Shown in pieces: positions 1 to 7,113 of a DNA stretch of 22,987 nucleotides. The stretch's first letter is position 1; every line of letters begins with the position of its first letter. The position numbers and the translations under genes were made by a program. The notes beneath the pieces are model-generated. The model saw only the letters and a program-made list of their open reading frames with translations. It did no database searches and was not told the origin of the DNA. Origin of the DNA: Clostridia bacterium (GTDB taxonomy: Bacteria > Bacillota > Clostridia > Oscillospirales > CAG-382); assembly GCA_017501055.1 (NCBI GenBank), contig JAFVXP010000026.1:1-22987 (forward strand), written 5' to 3'.

Positions 1-1602
1 AACCTTTCGGCAAGCGGATATTATTATTCACGCTATGTCGGCGCAAAGTTCAAGGCTTCAGACCAAGAAGGCGTTGAAGATGAATTGGTGCATAATTTAA
101 GCAAGGATTACATCTATTTCCTCTCTGCGCCCGTCGTTCAGGGCTCTATCCTTTTGCCTCAGACCGACATAATGAAGAATAAGATAGTAAATGCGATAAC
201 CAATACGGAACAGATTTTCCAGATAGACAATATCCGTATTGACGACTACGCCAACGATATAAGCGTTACCGCAAAGAATCTTTCCGATTTTAACCCTGCG
301 CCCAATCTAAGCGCAATAGATACCTCTGCGCTCACAAAGGTCATCTCGGATAAGGTCTCCGCAAAGGACTATAACGCAAACGACGCCTGGTATAACCATA
401 TTGACGTTTTCGGCGGTTTTTCAAGCTCTGACGGTAACCGAACCTATATTTCGGGTGCACTCTTGAAGAAATCCGAAAAGGGTGAATACAGCATCAAATT
501 CGGTCTGCTCCGTGACGAAAAGAACGGCGCATACCTTCCTGCAAAGGTTACGTTTATGAAGTCCTACGACGGAATAAACTGGCATAATATTGAAGGTGCG
601 GAGGTTTCTCCCAACCAAACCGACAAGACCGTCAAGAATTATGAATTCTCCTTTAAGGACGAAACGGTTATTAAATATATCCGTGTTGAATTCGACGTAC
701 CTCTGCTTAAAAACACCTTTGTCGTTTTTGATGAAATAAGGATCTACGTTGACGGCGAGGATTCACAACCTATTAATGCCGTCGGCAGTCAATGGAAGGT
801 GACCTCCCCCGAAGGATTGATTCCCGAGGGCAAAAACTATGCATATCTCGATATGACAAACTTCAACACCTTCGTTCAGAATATCGCTTCTCTCGAGGGT
901 GACCGTGTTGTGGGCTGTGCTTTCTCCAATAACGGCGACGCAACGGAGATAAAGACCGAGGTATTAAAGGAATTCGGACTTGATAAGCCCGAAAAGCATT
1001 TCTCGTTCGAATATGCGTCTGTCGTTACCGACCTCTACGTTTCCAAGATGACCGAGGACGGAAAATACTATGCGTATACCACCTTCTCGGGTACTCTCAA
1101 CGGCAAGGAAGCCTGCTTGACTACCGACGTTATCGTTGAAATCTCAAAGGAAAATGCTTCTTGGCTGGCTTGGGACGCAACCGAATATCTCGACCATTCG
1201 CTGTTCTCGATATATCTTGTTGACATTAAGGAAATGATAATAACCGATAACGGCGTTGAGCATAAGTTTGTTCTTTCGCTTAACAGCGAAGGCTCGCTCG
1301 GTAAGGTCATGTACGGCGATAAGAGCCTTGACGTTAAGAGCTTTAAATATCTCTATGAAGAAATACTCGGCGTTTATATGCAGGACGAATATGTAATTCC
1401 CGAAGGTCAGGAAAAGGATGAATATTTCAGAATAAAGATCATTTCCGATTCCAATTCTCCCGAATTTGTCTTCTACCGTGATTCCTCGAAGTGCTATTTC
1501 ACCATCGAGGGTGAGGGTACGTATTACGTGCTTACCGAGGATATAAACCGTGTTAAGGCAAAGCTAAAGACCTATATCGAAGGCGGAGTTGTAAGACGAT
1601 GA
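1..1602 (+). CDS. DUF4340-like envelope protein with a discoidin-like module (5' end missing)
   Basis: The reading frame is open from the first base, so the true start lies outside the window; 533 residues are visible. The C-terminal half has the pattern I associate with DUF4340: a Trp-led strand (SQWKVTSPEG), a helix ending EGDRVVG, then EFGLDKPE, and later DHSLFSIYLVDIKEMII. The middle contains a jelly-roll-like stretch (SYDGINWHNIEG, then KYIRVEFDV and VVFDEIRIYV) resembling an F5/8-type C (discoidin) domain. DUF4340 proteins often sit beside GldG-like ABC transporter parts in Clostridia, so an extracytoplasmic or membrane-associated role is likely; the function is unknown. The stop codon overlaps the start of the following lipoprotein gene, which argues for co-translation. 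Family assignment is from memory of motifs only; the signal or anchor sequence cannot be seen. Confidence 0.7.
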   Translation, partial: NLSASGYYYSRYVGAKFKASDQEGVEDELVHNLSKDYIYFLSAPVVQGSILLPQTDIMKNKIVNAITNTEQIFQIDNIRIDDYANDISVTAKNLSDFNPAPNLSAIDTSALTKVISDKVSAKDYNANDAWYNHIDVFGGFSSSDGNRTYISGALLKKSEKGEYSIKFGLLRDEKNGAYLPAKVTFMKSYDGINWHNIEGAEVSPNQTDKTVKNYEFSFKDETVIKYIRVEFDVPLLKNTFVVFDEIRIYVDGEDSQPINAVGSQWKVTSPEGLIPEGKNYAYLDMTNFNTFVQNIASLEGDRVVGCAFSNNGDATEIKTEVLKEFGLDKPEKHFSFEYASVVTDLYVSKMTEDGKYYAYTTFSGTLNGKEACLTTDVIVEISKENASWLAWDATEYLDHSLFSIYLVDIKEMIITDNGVEHKFVLSLNSEGSLGKVMYGDKSLDVKSFKYLYEEILGVYMQDEYVIPEGQEKDEYFRIKIISDSNSPEFVFYRDSSKCYFTIEGEGTYYVLTEDINRVKAKLKTYIEGGVVRR

Positions 1603-2372
1603 AAAAAACGGCAATCTGCTTTATAGTTGCGTTTTTAATGCTGTTTTGTGCCTGCTCCGAGGATTCGGATAAGCCTAATACAGAAACTGCAAACGAGCTT
1701 AATTCCGCAATAGAAACCGTAAATTCCGAAAAACGCCTTTCGGGAAGTTATATGCTTGAATTTTCGTTCGGCGATAACGTCACCTTCTATTATTCCGCAG
1801 GCGATATTAATTGGGATAGGGAAGAAGAGAAGCTGAGCAATATTTTCAACCATACCTATCTCGGCTCGTCGAGCAAGGCTGCGAACTATTATGAAAACGG
1901 CAAGATGATAAGCGTTGAAAACGGGGAAGCAATAACGCTTGACAGCAAACCCGAAGAGCTGTTTACAAAATTCCCGTATTGCAAAATCGATAAATATTCC
2001 GATTCGTTCGGGGATATAACGATTTCCGAAAACGCAACGGGCAAAAGCTATTCATTTGTTCGTGACGATACCTCTTCGCTTTGCGATAAGATCGTCGGCG
2101 GCGATATTTACGAGCTTGTTGCCGTTTTGAAAAAACCGCAAAAGGATAAGACCGAATACGGCGAAACGAAATGTACCTTCACGGTCGCTGAGGGAAAAAT
2201 TGCTTCCTGCCGTTACGAATTTGATATGAAATTGTTCGATACACCCTCAGTTGTGGAAGGATATACCCCTCCCGAAGAGGAATATACGATAAAGCTTCAT
2301 ATCACCGCCAAGGTCGTTTATGAGGATTTTGGCGAAGATGTTAAAATTGATGAGTATTCTGATGAAAATTGA
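1599..2372 (+). CDS. Predicted lipoprotein of unknown function, 257 aa
   Basis: The N-terminus is a lipoprotein signal: MKK, a hydrophobic stretch, then FCAC with the likely lipidated cysteine at residue 19, followed by an acidic, Ser-rich linker. The mature part is beta-rich with many charged residues and ends in an acidic tail (DEYSDEN). It resembles the loose class of clostridial lipoproteins that may have LolA- or LppX-like folds, but I do not recognise a named family. The ATG shares four bases (ATGA) with the stop of the upstream DUF4340-like gene, so the two are almost certainly one operon and the product probably works at the same envelope site. A GGCGGAG ribosome site lies about 10 nt upstream. 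No terminator is visible before the next promoter, which begins 10 bases after the stop. Confidence 0.75.
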   Translation: MKKTAICFIVAFLMLFCACSEDSDKPNTETANELNSAIETVNSEKRLSGSYMLEFSFGDNVTFYYSAGDINWDREEEKLSNIFNHTYLGSSSKAANYYENGKMISVENGEAITLDSKPEELFTKFPYCKIDKYSDSFGDITISENATGKSYSFVRDDTSSLCDKIVGGDIYELVAVLKKPQKDKTEYGETKCTFTVAEGKIASCRYEFDMKLFDTPSVVEGYTPPEEEYTIKLHITAKVVYEDFGEDVKIDEYSDEN

Positions 2373-2381
2373 AAAATACTC

Positions 2382-2410
2382 TTGACAAACGCAAAAAACA
2401 GAGTTATATT
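2382..2410 (+). promoter_or_regulatory. Sigma-A promoter of the thiT transcript
   Basis: TTGACA at 2382-2387 and TATATT at 2405-2410 are separated by exactly 17 bp, a near-consensus housekeeping promoter. The expected transcription start is near 2417, about 60 nt before the TPP aptamer. Confidence 0.85.
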
Positions 2411-2415
2411 TAACC

Positions 2416-2457
2416 CAAGCAAGAGCTCTGCTTGATAGCCGAAATGTAATGTTCGGC
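2416..2457 (+). other. Two stem-loops at the 5' end of the thiT leader
   Basis: Arms CAAGCA (2416-2421) and TGCTTG (2429-2434) form a 6-bp stem with a 7-nt loop. Three bases later GCCGAA (2438-2443) and TTCGGC (2452-2457) form a second 6-bp stem with an 8-nt loop. The predicted transcript begins at about 2417, so the first hairpin would sit almost exactly at the 5' end of the RNA. No U-run follows either stem, so they are not terminators. A 5'-stabilising role is inferred. Confidence 0.5.
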
Positions 2458-2476
2458 ACAAAACTAAAAAATTTTA

Positions 2477-2562
2477 ACGGGGTGCCGTGCGTATATCTTT
2501 CGCATGGCTGAGATTACACCCGAGGAACCTGATTCGGATAATGCCGACGTAGGGAGAATACG
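2477..2562 (+). ncRNA. TPP (THI-element) riboswitch
   Basis: All conserved aptamer segments are present in order: GGGGTGC (2480-2486), a short variable P3 hairpin, GGCTGAGA (2507-2514), ACCC (2518-2521), GAACCTGATTCGGATAATGC (2525-2544) and CGTAGGGA (2548-2555). This is the thiamine pyrophosphate aptamer, and its position before a thiamine transporter gene fits repression of uptake when TPP is plentiful. The following 60 nt contain no strong terminator, but they do contain a possible ribosome-site sequestering hairpin (2584-2591 with 2609-2617), so control may be translational. Confidence 0.97.
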
Positions 2563-2626
2563 TTTTTTGCCGTGATTTTTCGGCTTTTCGGTATTTTTTG
2601 ATATGGTTCCGGAAAGGATAACAAAG

Positions 2627-3205
2627 ATGAAAAACACAAAAACGGCAAAAAATCTTCGTGCACTGTGCGAAGCCGCAATTTTGGTTGCGCTCGCCACAGT
2701 ATTGGGATTGCTTCAATTCCCGCCCTTCCGTATAGACCTTTGGGCAAACGGCGGATCTATCGATTTCGTAATGCTTCCGCTTTTGATCTTGGGTTGGCGC
2801 AAAGGTGCGGCGTGGTCGATTCCCGCAGGCTTGGCATACGGATTTATCAAATGTCTAATCGGCGGCGGTATCGGCTGGGGCGTCCCTTCTGTTTTGTTAG
2901 ACTATGTTCTTGCATACGGCATGGTCGGTGTTGCAGGCTTTTTCCGGAACAAAAAATGGGGGCTTGAGGTTGGAACTGTCGTTGCAACTCTTGCTCGATT
3001 CTTAATTCATTTCATCGCAGGCGTAACCATTTGGAAGCTTGCTATGGGCGACAGCGTGGAGCTTTTCGGAATGAATTTCGGCGGAGAAAGTGCATACCTA
3101 TATTCGTTCTTATACAACGGAAGCTATATGATCGGCGAGATGATCTACTGCTTGGCGCTTATACTCATTCTCAAAAAACCGCTTTTGAAGCTTTCGGAAA
3201 AATAA
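2627..3205 (+). CDS. thiT: ECF transporter S component for thiamine (ThiT), 192 aa
   Basis: ThiT is the membrane substrate-binding subunit that captures thiamine and passes it to the shared ECF energizing module. The sequence is strongly hydrophobic with about six membrane segments and carries the thiamine-specific signature GGSIDFVMLP followed by GWRKGA, then LLDYVLAYGMVG. An in-frame ATG exists 24 nt upstream at 2603, but GGAAAGG at 2611-2617 is well spaced (9 nt) for the ATG at 2627, and this start gives the usual N-terminus (MKNTKTAKNLRALCEAA), so I prefer it. The TPP riboswitch directly upstream supports the substrate. The ECF A, A' and T subunits are not in the window, as is normal for group II ECF systems. 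Confidence 0.95.
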   Translation: MKNTKTAKNLRALCEAAILVALATVLGLLQFPPFRIDLWANGGSIDFVMLPLLILGWRKGAAWSIPAGLAYGFIKCLIGGGIGWGVPSVLLDYVLAYGMVGVAGFFRNKKWGLEVGTVVATLARFLIHFIAGVTIWKLAMGDSVELFGMNFGGESAYLYSFLYNGSYMIGEMIYCLALILILKKPLLKLSEK

Positions 3206-3232
3206 TCTAAACCGATAAAGGAGTTTCATGCG

Positions 3233-3943
3233 ATGTACGGTTATTTCGGTTATTTGATATTTATGCTGCCCGTGATAATAATAAGCTTGTGGGCGCAGTA
3301 TCTTGTAAAATCAAGGTTCAATAAGTTTTCAAAGATAGCATCACGTAACGGAATGACCGGCGCTCAGGCGGCACAGGCAGTTTTGAACTCGGGCGGAGCA
3401 TACGGTGTTTCAATAGGCCGTGTTTCGGGAAACCTTACAGACCATTACGACCCGAGAACAAATAAGATATCGCTTTCCGATTCCGTATATGCAAGTACAA
3501 GCGTTGCCGCTATCGGCGTTGCGGCGCACGAGGCGGGACACGCACTTCAGTATGCGGAAAACTATGCTCCCATAAAATTCCGTATGGCTTTGGTGCCTGC
3601 GTGTAACATCGGCGCAAGACTCGGTCCGCTTCTTATAATAATCGGCGGTATGATGTCCTATGCGGCAACTGCTTCAAGCGCAAGCATGGGCGTTACAATA
3701 TATCTTGTCGGCTTGGTACTTTTCTCGTTGGTTGCGCTTTTCCAGCTTGTAACACTTCCCGTCGAGCTGAATGCGTCCAACCGTGCAATTAAAGCACTTG
3801 AAAGCGGTTACGTGCTTGCCGACGATGAAATGAATGGTGCAAAAAAGGTTTTGAAGGCTGCGGCTTTAACCTACGTTGCGGCGTTGTTGACCTCGATAAT
3901 GCAGATTTTCTATTACGCTTCACGCTTCAAACCCCGTGATTAA
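3233..3943 (+). CDS. YugP-type membrane zinc metallopeptidase, 236 aa
   Basis: The zinc-binding helix AAHEAGHALQ (HEAGH at residues 99-103) is followed by membrane segments, and a hydrophobic segment opens the protein, which is the layout of the putative neutral zinc metallopeptidase family of B. subtilis YugP (Zn_peptidase_2). The segment NLTDHYDPRTNKISLSDSVY before the active site is also typical. It is an integral membrane protein with a predicted protease centre; no substrate is known for the family. AAAGGAG at 3217-3223 sits 9 nt before the ATG at 3233; another ATG five bases earlier is out of frame. It follows thiT by 27 bp with no terminator between, so it may be cotranscribed, but I see no functional link. 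Confidence 0.9.
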   Translation: MYGYFGYLIFMLPVIIISLWAQYLVKSRFNKFSKIASRNGMTGAQAAQAVLNSGGAYGVSIGRVSGNLTDHYDPRTNKISLSDSVYASTSVAAIGVAAHEAGHALQYAENYAPIKFRMALVPACNIGARLGPLLIIIGGMMSYAATASSASMGVTIYLVGLVLFSLVALFQLVTLPVELNASNRAIKALESGYVLADDEMNGAKKVLKAAALTYVAALLTSIMQIFYYASRFKPRD

Positions 3944-3989
3944 CACAATTTGAAGCGTTACATAAGTCTGTCATATACAAAATACAGAC
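3922..3989 (+). other. Tandem inverted repeats at the end of the YugP-like gene
   Basis: ACGCTTCAAA (3922-3931) and TTTGAAGCGT (3949-3958) form a perfect 10-bp stem whose loop carries the stop codon of the zinc peptidase gene. Eight bases later GTCTGT (3966-3971) and ACAGAC (3984-3989) form a second stem. There is no T-run after either, so a classical intrinsic terminator is not supported; Rho-independent termination with a poor tail or mRNA 3'-end protection are both possible. Confidence 0.4.
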
Positions 3990-4024
3990 AGAGAGAAAAA
4001 CTTAAGAAAAATATGTAAAAATGC

Positions 4025-4053
4025 TTGATTTTAGGAAAAATGTATGGTATAAT
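4025..4053 (+). promoter_or_regulatory. Promoter of the rplS cluster with extended -10
   Basis: TTGATT (4025-4030), a 17-bp spacer, and TATAAT (4048-4053) preceded by TGG, which is an extended -10. The predicted start of transcription is near 4060, giving a leader of about 60 nt. Confidence 0.85.
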
Positions 4054-4054
4054 C

Positions 4055-4121
4055 AAGCGTTCAATTATCGGCGGTCCTCTGCAGCTCAGCAAGAACGCTT
4101 AAGAAAATGGAGGTAAAAGCT
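4055..4121 (+). ncRNA. rplS leader, candidate ribosomal protein L19 leader
   Basis: AAGCGTTC (4055-4062) and GAACGCTT (4093-4100) are a perfect 8-bp inverted repeat. They enclose a second small stem GCGG-TCCT-CTGC and the conserved-looking string GGCGGTCCTCTGCAG. Size and position fit the L19 leader, an autoregulatory RNA element described for low-GC Gram-positive bacteria. I identify it from context and memory only. A caveat is that the predicted transcription start (about 4060) would remove part of the left arm. Confidence 0.5.
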
Positions 4122-4463
4122 TTGGATATTTTGAAGGCATTTACAAATGAGCAGCTTAAAACCGAAATCCCCGAATTCAACGTTGGTGACACCGTAAAGG
4201 TTTACCAGAGAATTGTCGAGGGAACAAGAGTCAGAACCCAGATCTTCGAAGGCACGGTTATCGCAAGAAAGAACGGCGGTATCTCCGAAACCTTCACTGT
4301 AAGAAGACTTTCTTACGGTGTCGGCACCGAAAAGACCTTCCCGATCCACTCTCCCAACGTACAGAAGGTTGAAGTAGTTCGTTACGGTAAGGTTCGTCGT
4401 GCTAAGCTTTATTATTTGCGCGACAGAGTCGGCAAGAACGCTAAGGTCAAGGAAAAAATCTAA
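4122..4463 (+). CDS. rplS: Large ribosomal subunit protein bL19, 113 aa, TTG start
   Basis: L19 is a structural protein of the 50S subunit at the 30S interface. The sequence matches the family throughout: EIPEFNVGDTVKVYQRIVEG, RTQIFEGTVIARKNGG, FTVRRLSYGVGTEKTFPIHS, then RRAKLYYLRDRVGKNAKVKE. The longest frame begins at the ATG at 4107, but that codon overlaps the GGAGG ribosome site (4109-4113). That site lies 8 nt before an in-frame TTG at 4122, which yields the family's normal start (M-DILKAFTNEQLK) and a typical length. I therefore choose TTG. It heads the cluster rplS-lepB-rbgA-rnhB-yraN, a common clostridial arrangement, and is followed directly by a terminator. Confidence 0.97.
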   Translation: MDILKAFTNEQLKTEIPEFNVGDTVKVYQRIVEGTRVRTQIFEGTVIARKNGGISETFTVRRLSYGVGTEKTFPIHSPNVQKVEVVRYGKVRRAKLYYLRDRVGKNAKVKEKI

Positions 4464-4474
4464 ATCGGCTCTTT

Positions 4475-4514
4475 GGTGTCTGCGTTTTTGCGCAGACACC
4501 TTTACTTTTATTTG
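4475..4514 (+). terminator. Intrinsic terminator after rplS
   Basis: GGTGTCTGCG (4475-4484) and CGCAGACACC (4491-4500) form a perfect 10-bp stem with a 6-nt loop, followed by a T-rich tract (TTTACTTTTATTTG). It lies between rplS and lepB. No strong new promoter is seen before lepB, so partial read-through probably sets the lower expression of the downstream genes. Confidence 0.9.
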
Positions 4515-4536
4515 ATTAAAAAGGATTGGATATTTT

Positions 4537-5226
4537 ATGCACAATTCCGAAACAAACGTCGAAAACGAAAAGAACCTTTTTGAAGGCGACGTATATATGG
4601 GTGAGCCTTCGGCAGAGCCCGAAGAAACGATAGAAAAACCCGAAACAAATTCAAAATTGAATTTTGCAAAAACGGTATATGATTATATAGAAACCTTCTG
4701 CTTTGCGCTTGCAATAATGATGGTTATGTTCCTTTTTGTGTTCAGATACGTTGCCGTTGACGGCGATTCTATGATGGATACGTTAAAGAATCAGGATAAG
4801 CTCATTATATCCAATCTCTTCTATACCCCCGAAACGGGCGATATTGTCGTTATAAATCCCGAATGCCACGGCGACAGCGAAGAACCGATAATCAAGCGTG
4901 TTATCGCAACCGAAGGACAGAGAGTTTATATCGATTACGAAAACTGGGAAGTATACGTTGACGGCAAAAAGCTTGACGAACCCTATATTCAGGGAATGAG
5001 GGACGTAGAGATACTCCGTTTCGGCAAGAACGTTCCGATGGCCGGCACAACTATCGAAGATTACAAGGAAGAGTTTGTCGTAGAAAAAGGCAAGGTCTTT
5101 GTTATGGGTGACAACCGTAATAATTCAAAGGACAGCCGAAGCGAAGATTACGGTCAAATGGGCACAAACCGAATACTCGGCAGAGTTATTATAAGAATCT
5201 CACCCGAGTTTGGATTTGTTGATTAG
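4537..5226 (+). CDS. lepB: Signal peptidase I, 229 aa
   Basis: Type I signal peptidase cleaves signal peptides from exported preproteins on the outer face of the cytoplasmic membrane. After an acidic cytoplasmic tail of about 45 residues there is one membrane segment (FCFALAIMMVMFLFVFRYV). The catalytic serine follows in VDGDSMMDTL (Ser78), the general-base lysine in IIKRVIATEG (Lys120), and the conserved box VMGDNRNNSKDSR near residues 189-201. This is the Ser-Lys dyad of the S26A family. The unusually long acidic N-terminal tail (rich in Glu and Pro) has no function I can assign. AAGGA at 4521 serves the ATG at 4537. It follows the rplS terminator and precedes rbgA by 8 bp. Confidence 0.96.
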   Translation: MHNSETNVENEKNLFEGDVYMGEPSAEPEETIEKPETNSKLNFAKTVYDYIETFCFALAIMMVMFLFVFRYVAVDGDSMMDTLKNQDKLIISNLFYTPETGDIVVINPECHGDSEEPIIKRVIATEGQRVYIDYENWEVYVDGKKLDEPYIQGMRDVEILRFGKNVPMAGTTIEDYKEEFVVEKGKVFVMGDNRNNSKDSRSEDYGQMGTNRILGRVIIRISPEFGFVD

Positions 5227-5234
5227 GAGATAAA

Positions 5235-6083
5235 ATGGCAGATATAGTTTGGTATCCGGGTCATATGGCAAAAGCGAAGCGCTTGATTAAAGAATCGCTT
5301 CCGAATATCGATATGGTTATCGAATTGCTTGACGCAAGAGCACCCATATCGAGCAAAAACCCCGATTTTAACAGCCTTTTCAATAATAAACCCGTTCTGA
5401 CGCTTTTGACGAAAAGCGCACTGGCAGACCCCGAAATAACCAAAAAGTTCGAAAGCTCGCTTGAATCGGACGGCAGAAAGGTTATTTCGATCGACTGTAA
5501 GGCAGGTCAGGGCATTAAGAATATCCAGCCTGCAATACGTTCGCTTATGAGCGAAAAATTAAAGCGTGACGCCGAACGTGGAATCAAACGCCCCATACGT
5601 GCGATGATCGTCGGAATAACCAACGTCGGTAAATCAACCTTGATAAATACGATTTGCGGTTCTAAAAAAGCCGTTGCGCAGGACAGACCGGGTGTTACAC
5701 GCCATAATTCACGTATTCCCGTTCCCTCGCTTGGTCTTGAATTGACAGACACCCCCGGTATTCTCTGGCATAAGTTCGATGACCAGCAGGTCGGCATAAA
5801 GCTTGCCGCACTCGGCTCTATTAAAGACGAGATTTTGGATACTTTAGAGCTTTCCTGCTTGTTGATCGGCATTATCCGTAAGGATTATGCAAAATGTCTT
5901 GAAGAACGCTTCAAGATCGAAATTGACGAAAACGACGATAATTATGATATTTTCGAGAAGATAGCACGCAAGAGAGGTTTTATACGCTCGGGCGGTGTTA
6001 TCGACGAAGACCGTGCCGCAGGAGTTATACTTGACGAATTCCGTGGCGGAAAGATCGGAAGAATTACACTTGATCGGGAGTGA
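5235..6083 (+). CDS. rbgA: Ribosome biogenesis GTPase RbgA (YlqF), 282 aa
   Basis: RbgA is a circularly permuted GTPase that acts late in 50S subunit assembly. The family N-terminus WYPGHMAKAKR is intact. The permuted motif order is visible: G4 position in LLTKSALADP (residues 57-66), G1 in GITNVGKST (127-135), G2 in RPGVTRH, G3 in DTPG (172-175), then the C-terminal RNA-binding helical region. The oddity is G4: the canonical NKxD reads TKSA here, so both the Asn and the base-selecting Asp are replaced. Everything else supports a functional protein. AGGAG overlaps the lepB stop and is well placed for the ATG. The gene sits in its usual position between lepB and rnhB. Confidence 0.95.
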   Translation: MADIVWYPGHMAKAKRLIKESLPNIDMVIELLDARAPISSKNPDFNSLFNNKPVLTLLTKSALADPEITKKFESSLESDGRKVISIDCKAGQGIKNIQPAIRSLMSEKLKRDAERGIKRPIRAMIVGITNVGKSTLINTICGSKKAVAQDRPGVTRHNSRIPVPSLGLELTDTPGILWHKFDDQQVGIKLAALGSIKDEILDTLELSCLLIGIIRKDYAKCLEERFKIEIDENDDNYDIFEKIARKRGFIRSGGVIDEDRAAGVILDEFRGGKIGRITLDRE

Positions 6084-6088
6084 TAAAA

Positions 6089-6700
6089 ATGTCGCTTGAT
6101 TGGGGAATTGAAATTTCCTACCGCAAGGAAGGCGAAACCGTGGTCTGCGGCTGTGACGAGGCAGGCAGAGGACCTCTTGCAGGGCCTGTTGTTGCGGCGG
6201 CGGTAATTTTGCCCGAAGGACTTGTTATCGAAGGTCTTGACGATTCCAAAAAGCTTTCCGAAAAGAAACGTGAAAAGCTTTTTGATACTATCATAGAGAA
6301 TTGTATAGATTACGCTATCGCAAAAGCAGAGGTAGAGGAGATCGAAGAAATCAATATCCTCAATGCCTCTATGCTTGCGATGAACCGTGCAGTTTCAATG
6401 CTTAAGGATAAACCGAATTTGGCTCTTGTTGACGGTAATATAGTAAGAGGCTTTGAAATGCGTGCCGTACCCGTTATTAAGGGGGATTCGATCTGCCCGT
6501 CGATAGCGGCGGCTTCGATATTGGCAAAGGTCACAAGGGACAGGATATTGCTTGAGCTTGACGAAAAATATCCCGAATATTCTTTCAAAAAGCATAAGGG
6601 CTATGCAACAAAGGTGCATAGAGAAGCAATATTGAAATACGGCCCTTCGCCGATTCACAGACCAAGCTTTTTAACAAAGCTTCTCGGAGAAAAGAAATGA
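6089..6700 (+). CDS. rnhB: Ribonuclease HII, 203 aa
   Basis: RNase HII removes ribonucleotides embedded in DNA and cleaves RNA in RNA-DNA hybrids. The active-site set is complete: Asp23 and Glu24 in CDEAGRGPLAG, Asp115 in LALVDGN, and Asp133 in IKGDSICPSIAAASILAKVTR. DDSKKLSEKKRE is also a family hallmark. A GTG at 6080 overlaps the rbgA stop, but GGGAG (6076-6080) is ideally placed (8 nt) for the ATG at 6089, which gives a normal N-terminus. The stop codon overlaps the yraN start by four bases, so translation is likely coupled. Confidence 0.97.
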   Translation: MSLDWGIEISYRKEGETVVCGCDEAGRGPLAGPVVAAAVILPEGLVIEGLDDSKKLSEKKREKLFDTIIENCIDYAIAKAEVEEIEEINILNASMLAMNRAVSMLKDKPNLALVDGNIVRGFEMRAVPVIKGDSICPSIAAASILAKVTRDRILLELDEKYPEYSFKKHKGYATKVHREAILKYGPSPIHRPSFLTKLLGEKK

Positions 6701-7113
6701 AGACCGCAAAAGAGATCGGCAATATCGGCGAGGATCATGCCGAAAAATATTTAAAAAAGCACGGTTGGAAAATAATAACACGAAATTATACCGTAAAAGG
6801 CGGAGAGATTGATATTATCGCTTATAGATTTGCTGTTCTTGCCTTTTTCGAGGTGAAATCACGCTCGAACGATCTTTACGGAACCCCTGCCGAAGCGGTA
6901 AACGAAGAAAAATTAAAGCATATCAAATATGCAAAAAGACGTTTTTCGGAATCGTACGTACGGGGAAGAAAAATTAACGTTTTCTATCCGTTGGGCATCG
7001 AAATCCCACGTCGGATATTTAAAGAACGCATCGATATTATCGAAATATATATGTCAAAAACGCACGAAGTGCAAAAAATCAATCATATCAAGGATTTGGG
7101 TAAAACGCTATGA
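6697..7113 (+). CDS. yraN: YraN family (UPF0102) endonuclease-like protein, 138 aa
   Basis: The protein has the restriction-endonuclease-like core of UPF0102: GNIGEDHAEKYLKKHGW, the metal-binding pair in GGEIDIIA (Glu37, Asp39), then FFEVKSR (Glu52, Lys54), and a late IDIIEI strand. The family is predicted to be a Holliday-junction-resolvase-like nuclease and is very often beside rnhB, as here; its biological role is not settled. The protein is slightly longer than the usual 115-125 residues because of a basic C-terminal tail (KTHEVQKINHIKDLGKTL). Both ends overlap neighbours in ATGA junctions (6697-6700 with rnhB, 7110-7113 with thrC). Confidence 0.93.
   Translation: MKTAKEIGNIGEDHAEKYLKKHGWKIITRNYTVKGGEIDIIAYRFAVLAFFEVKSRSNDLYGTPAEAVNEEKLKHIKYAKRRFSESYVRGRKINVFYPLGIEIPRRIFKERIDIIEIYMSKTHEVQKINHIKDLGKTL

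Noticed and set aside
3950..3978. Second rplS promoter (TTGAAG with ATATAC)
   Set aside because: The -10 is poor and the -35 lies in the inverted repeat at the end of the previous gene; the promoter at 4025-4053 is far better.
4107..4121. ATG at 4107 as the rplS start
   Set aside because: This ATG overlaps the GGAGG ribosome site that is correctly spaced for the TTG at 4122, and it adds five residues not typical of L19.
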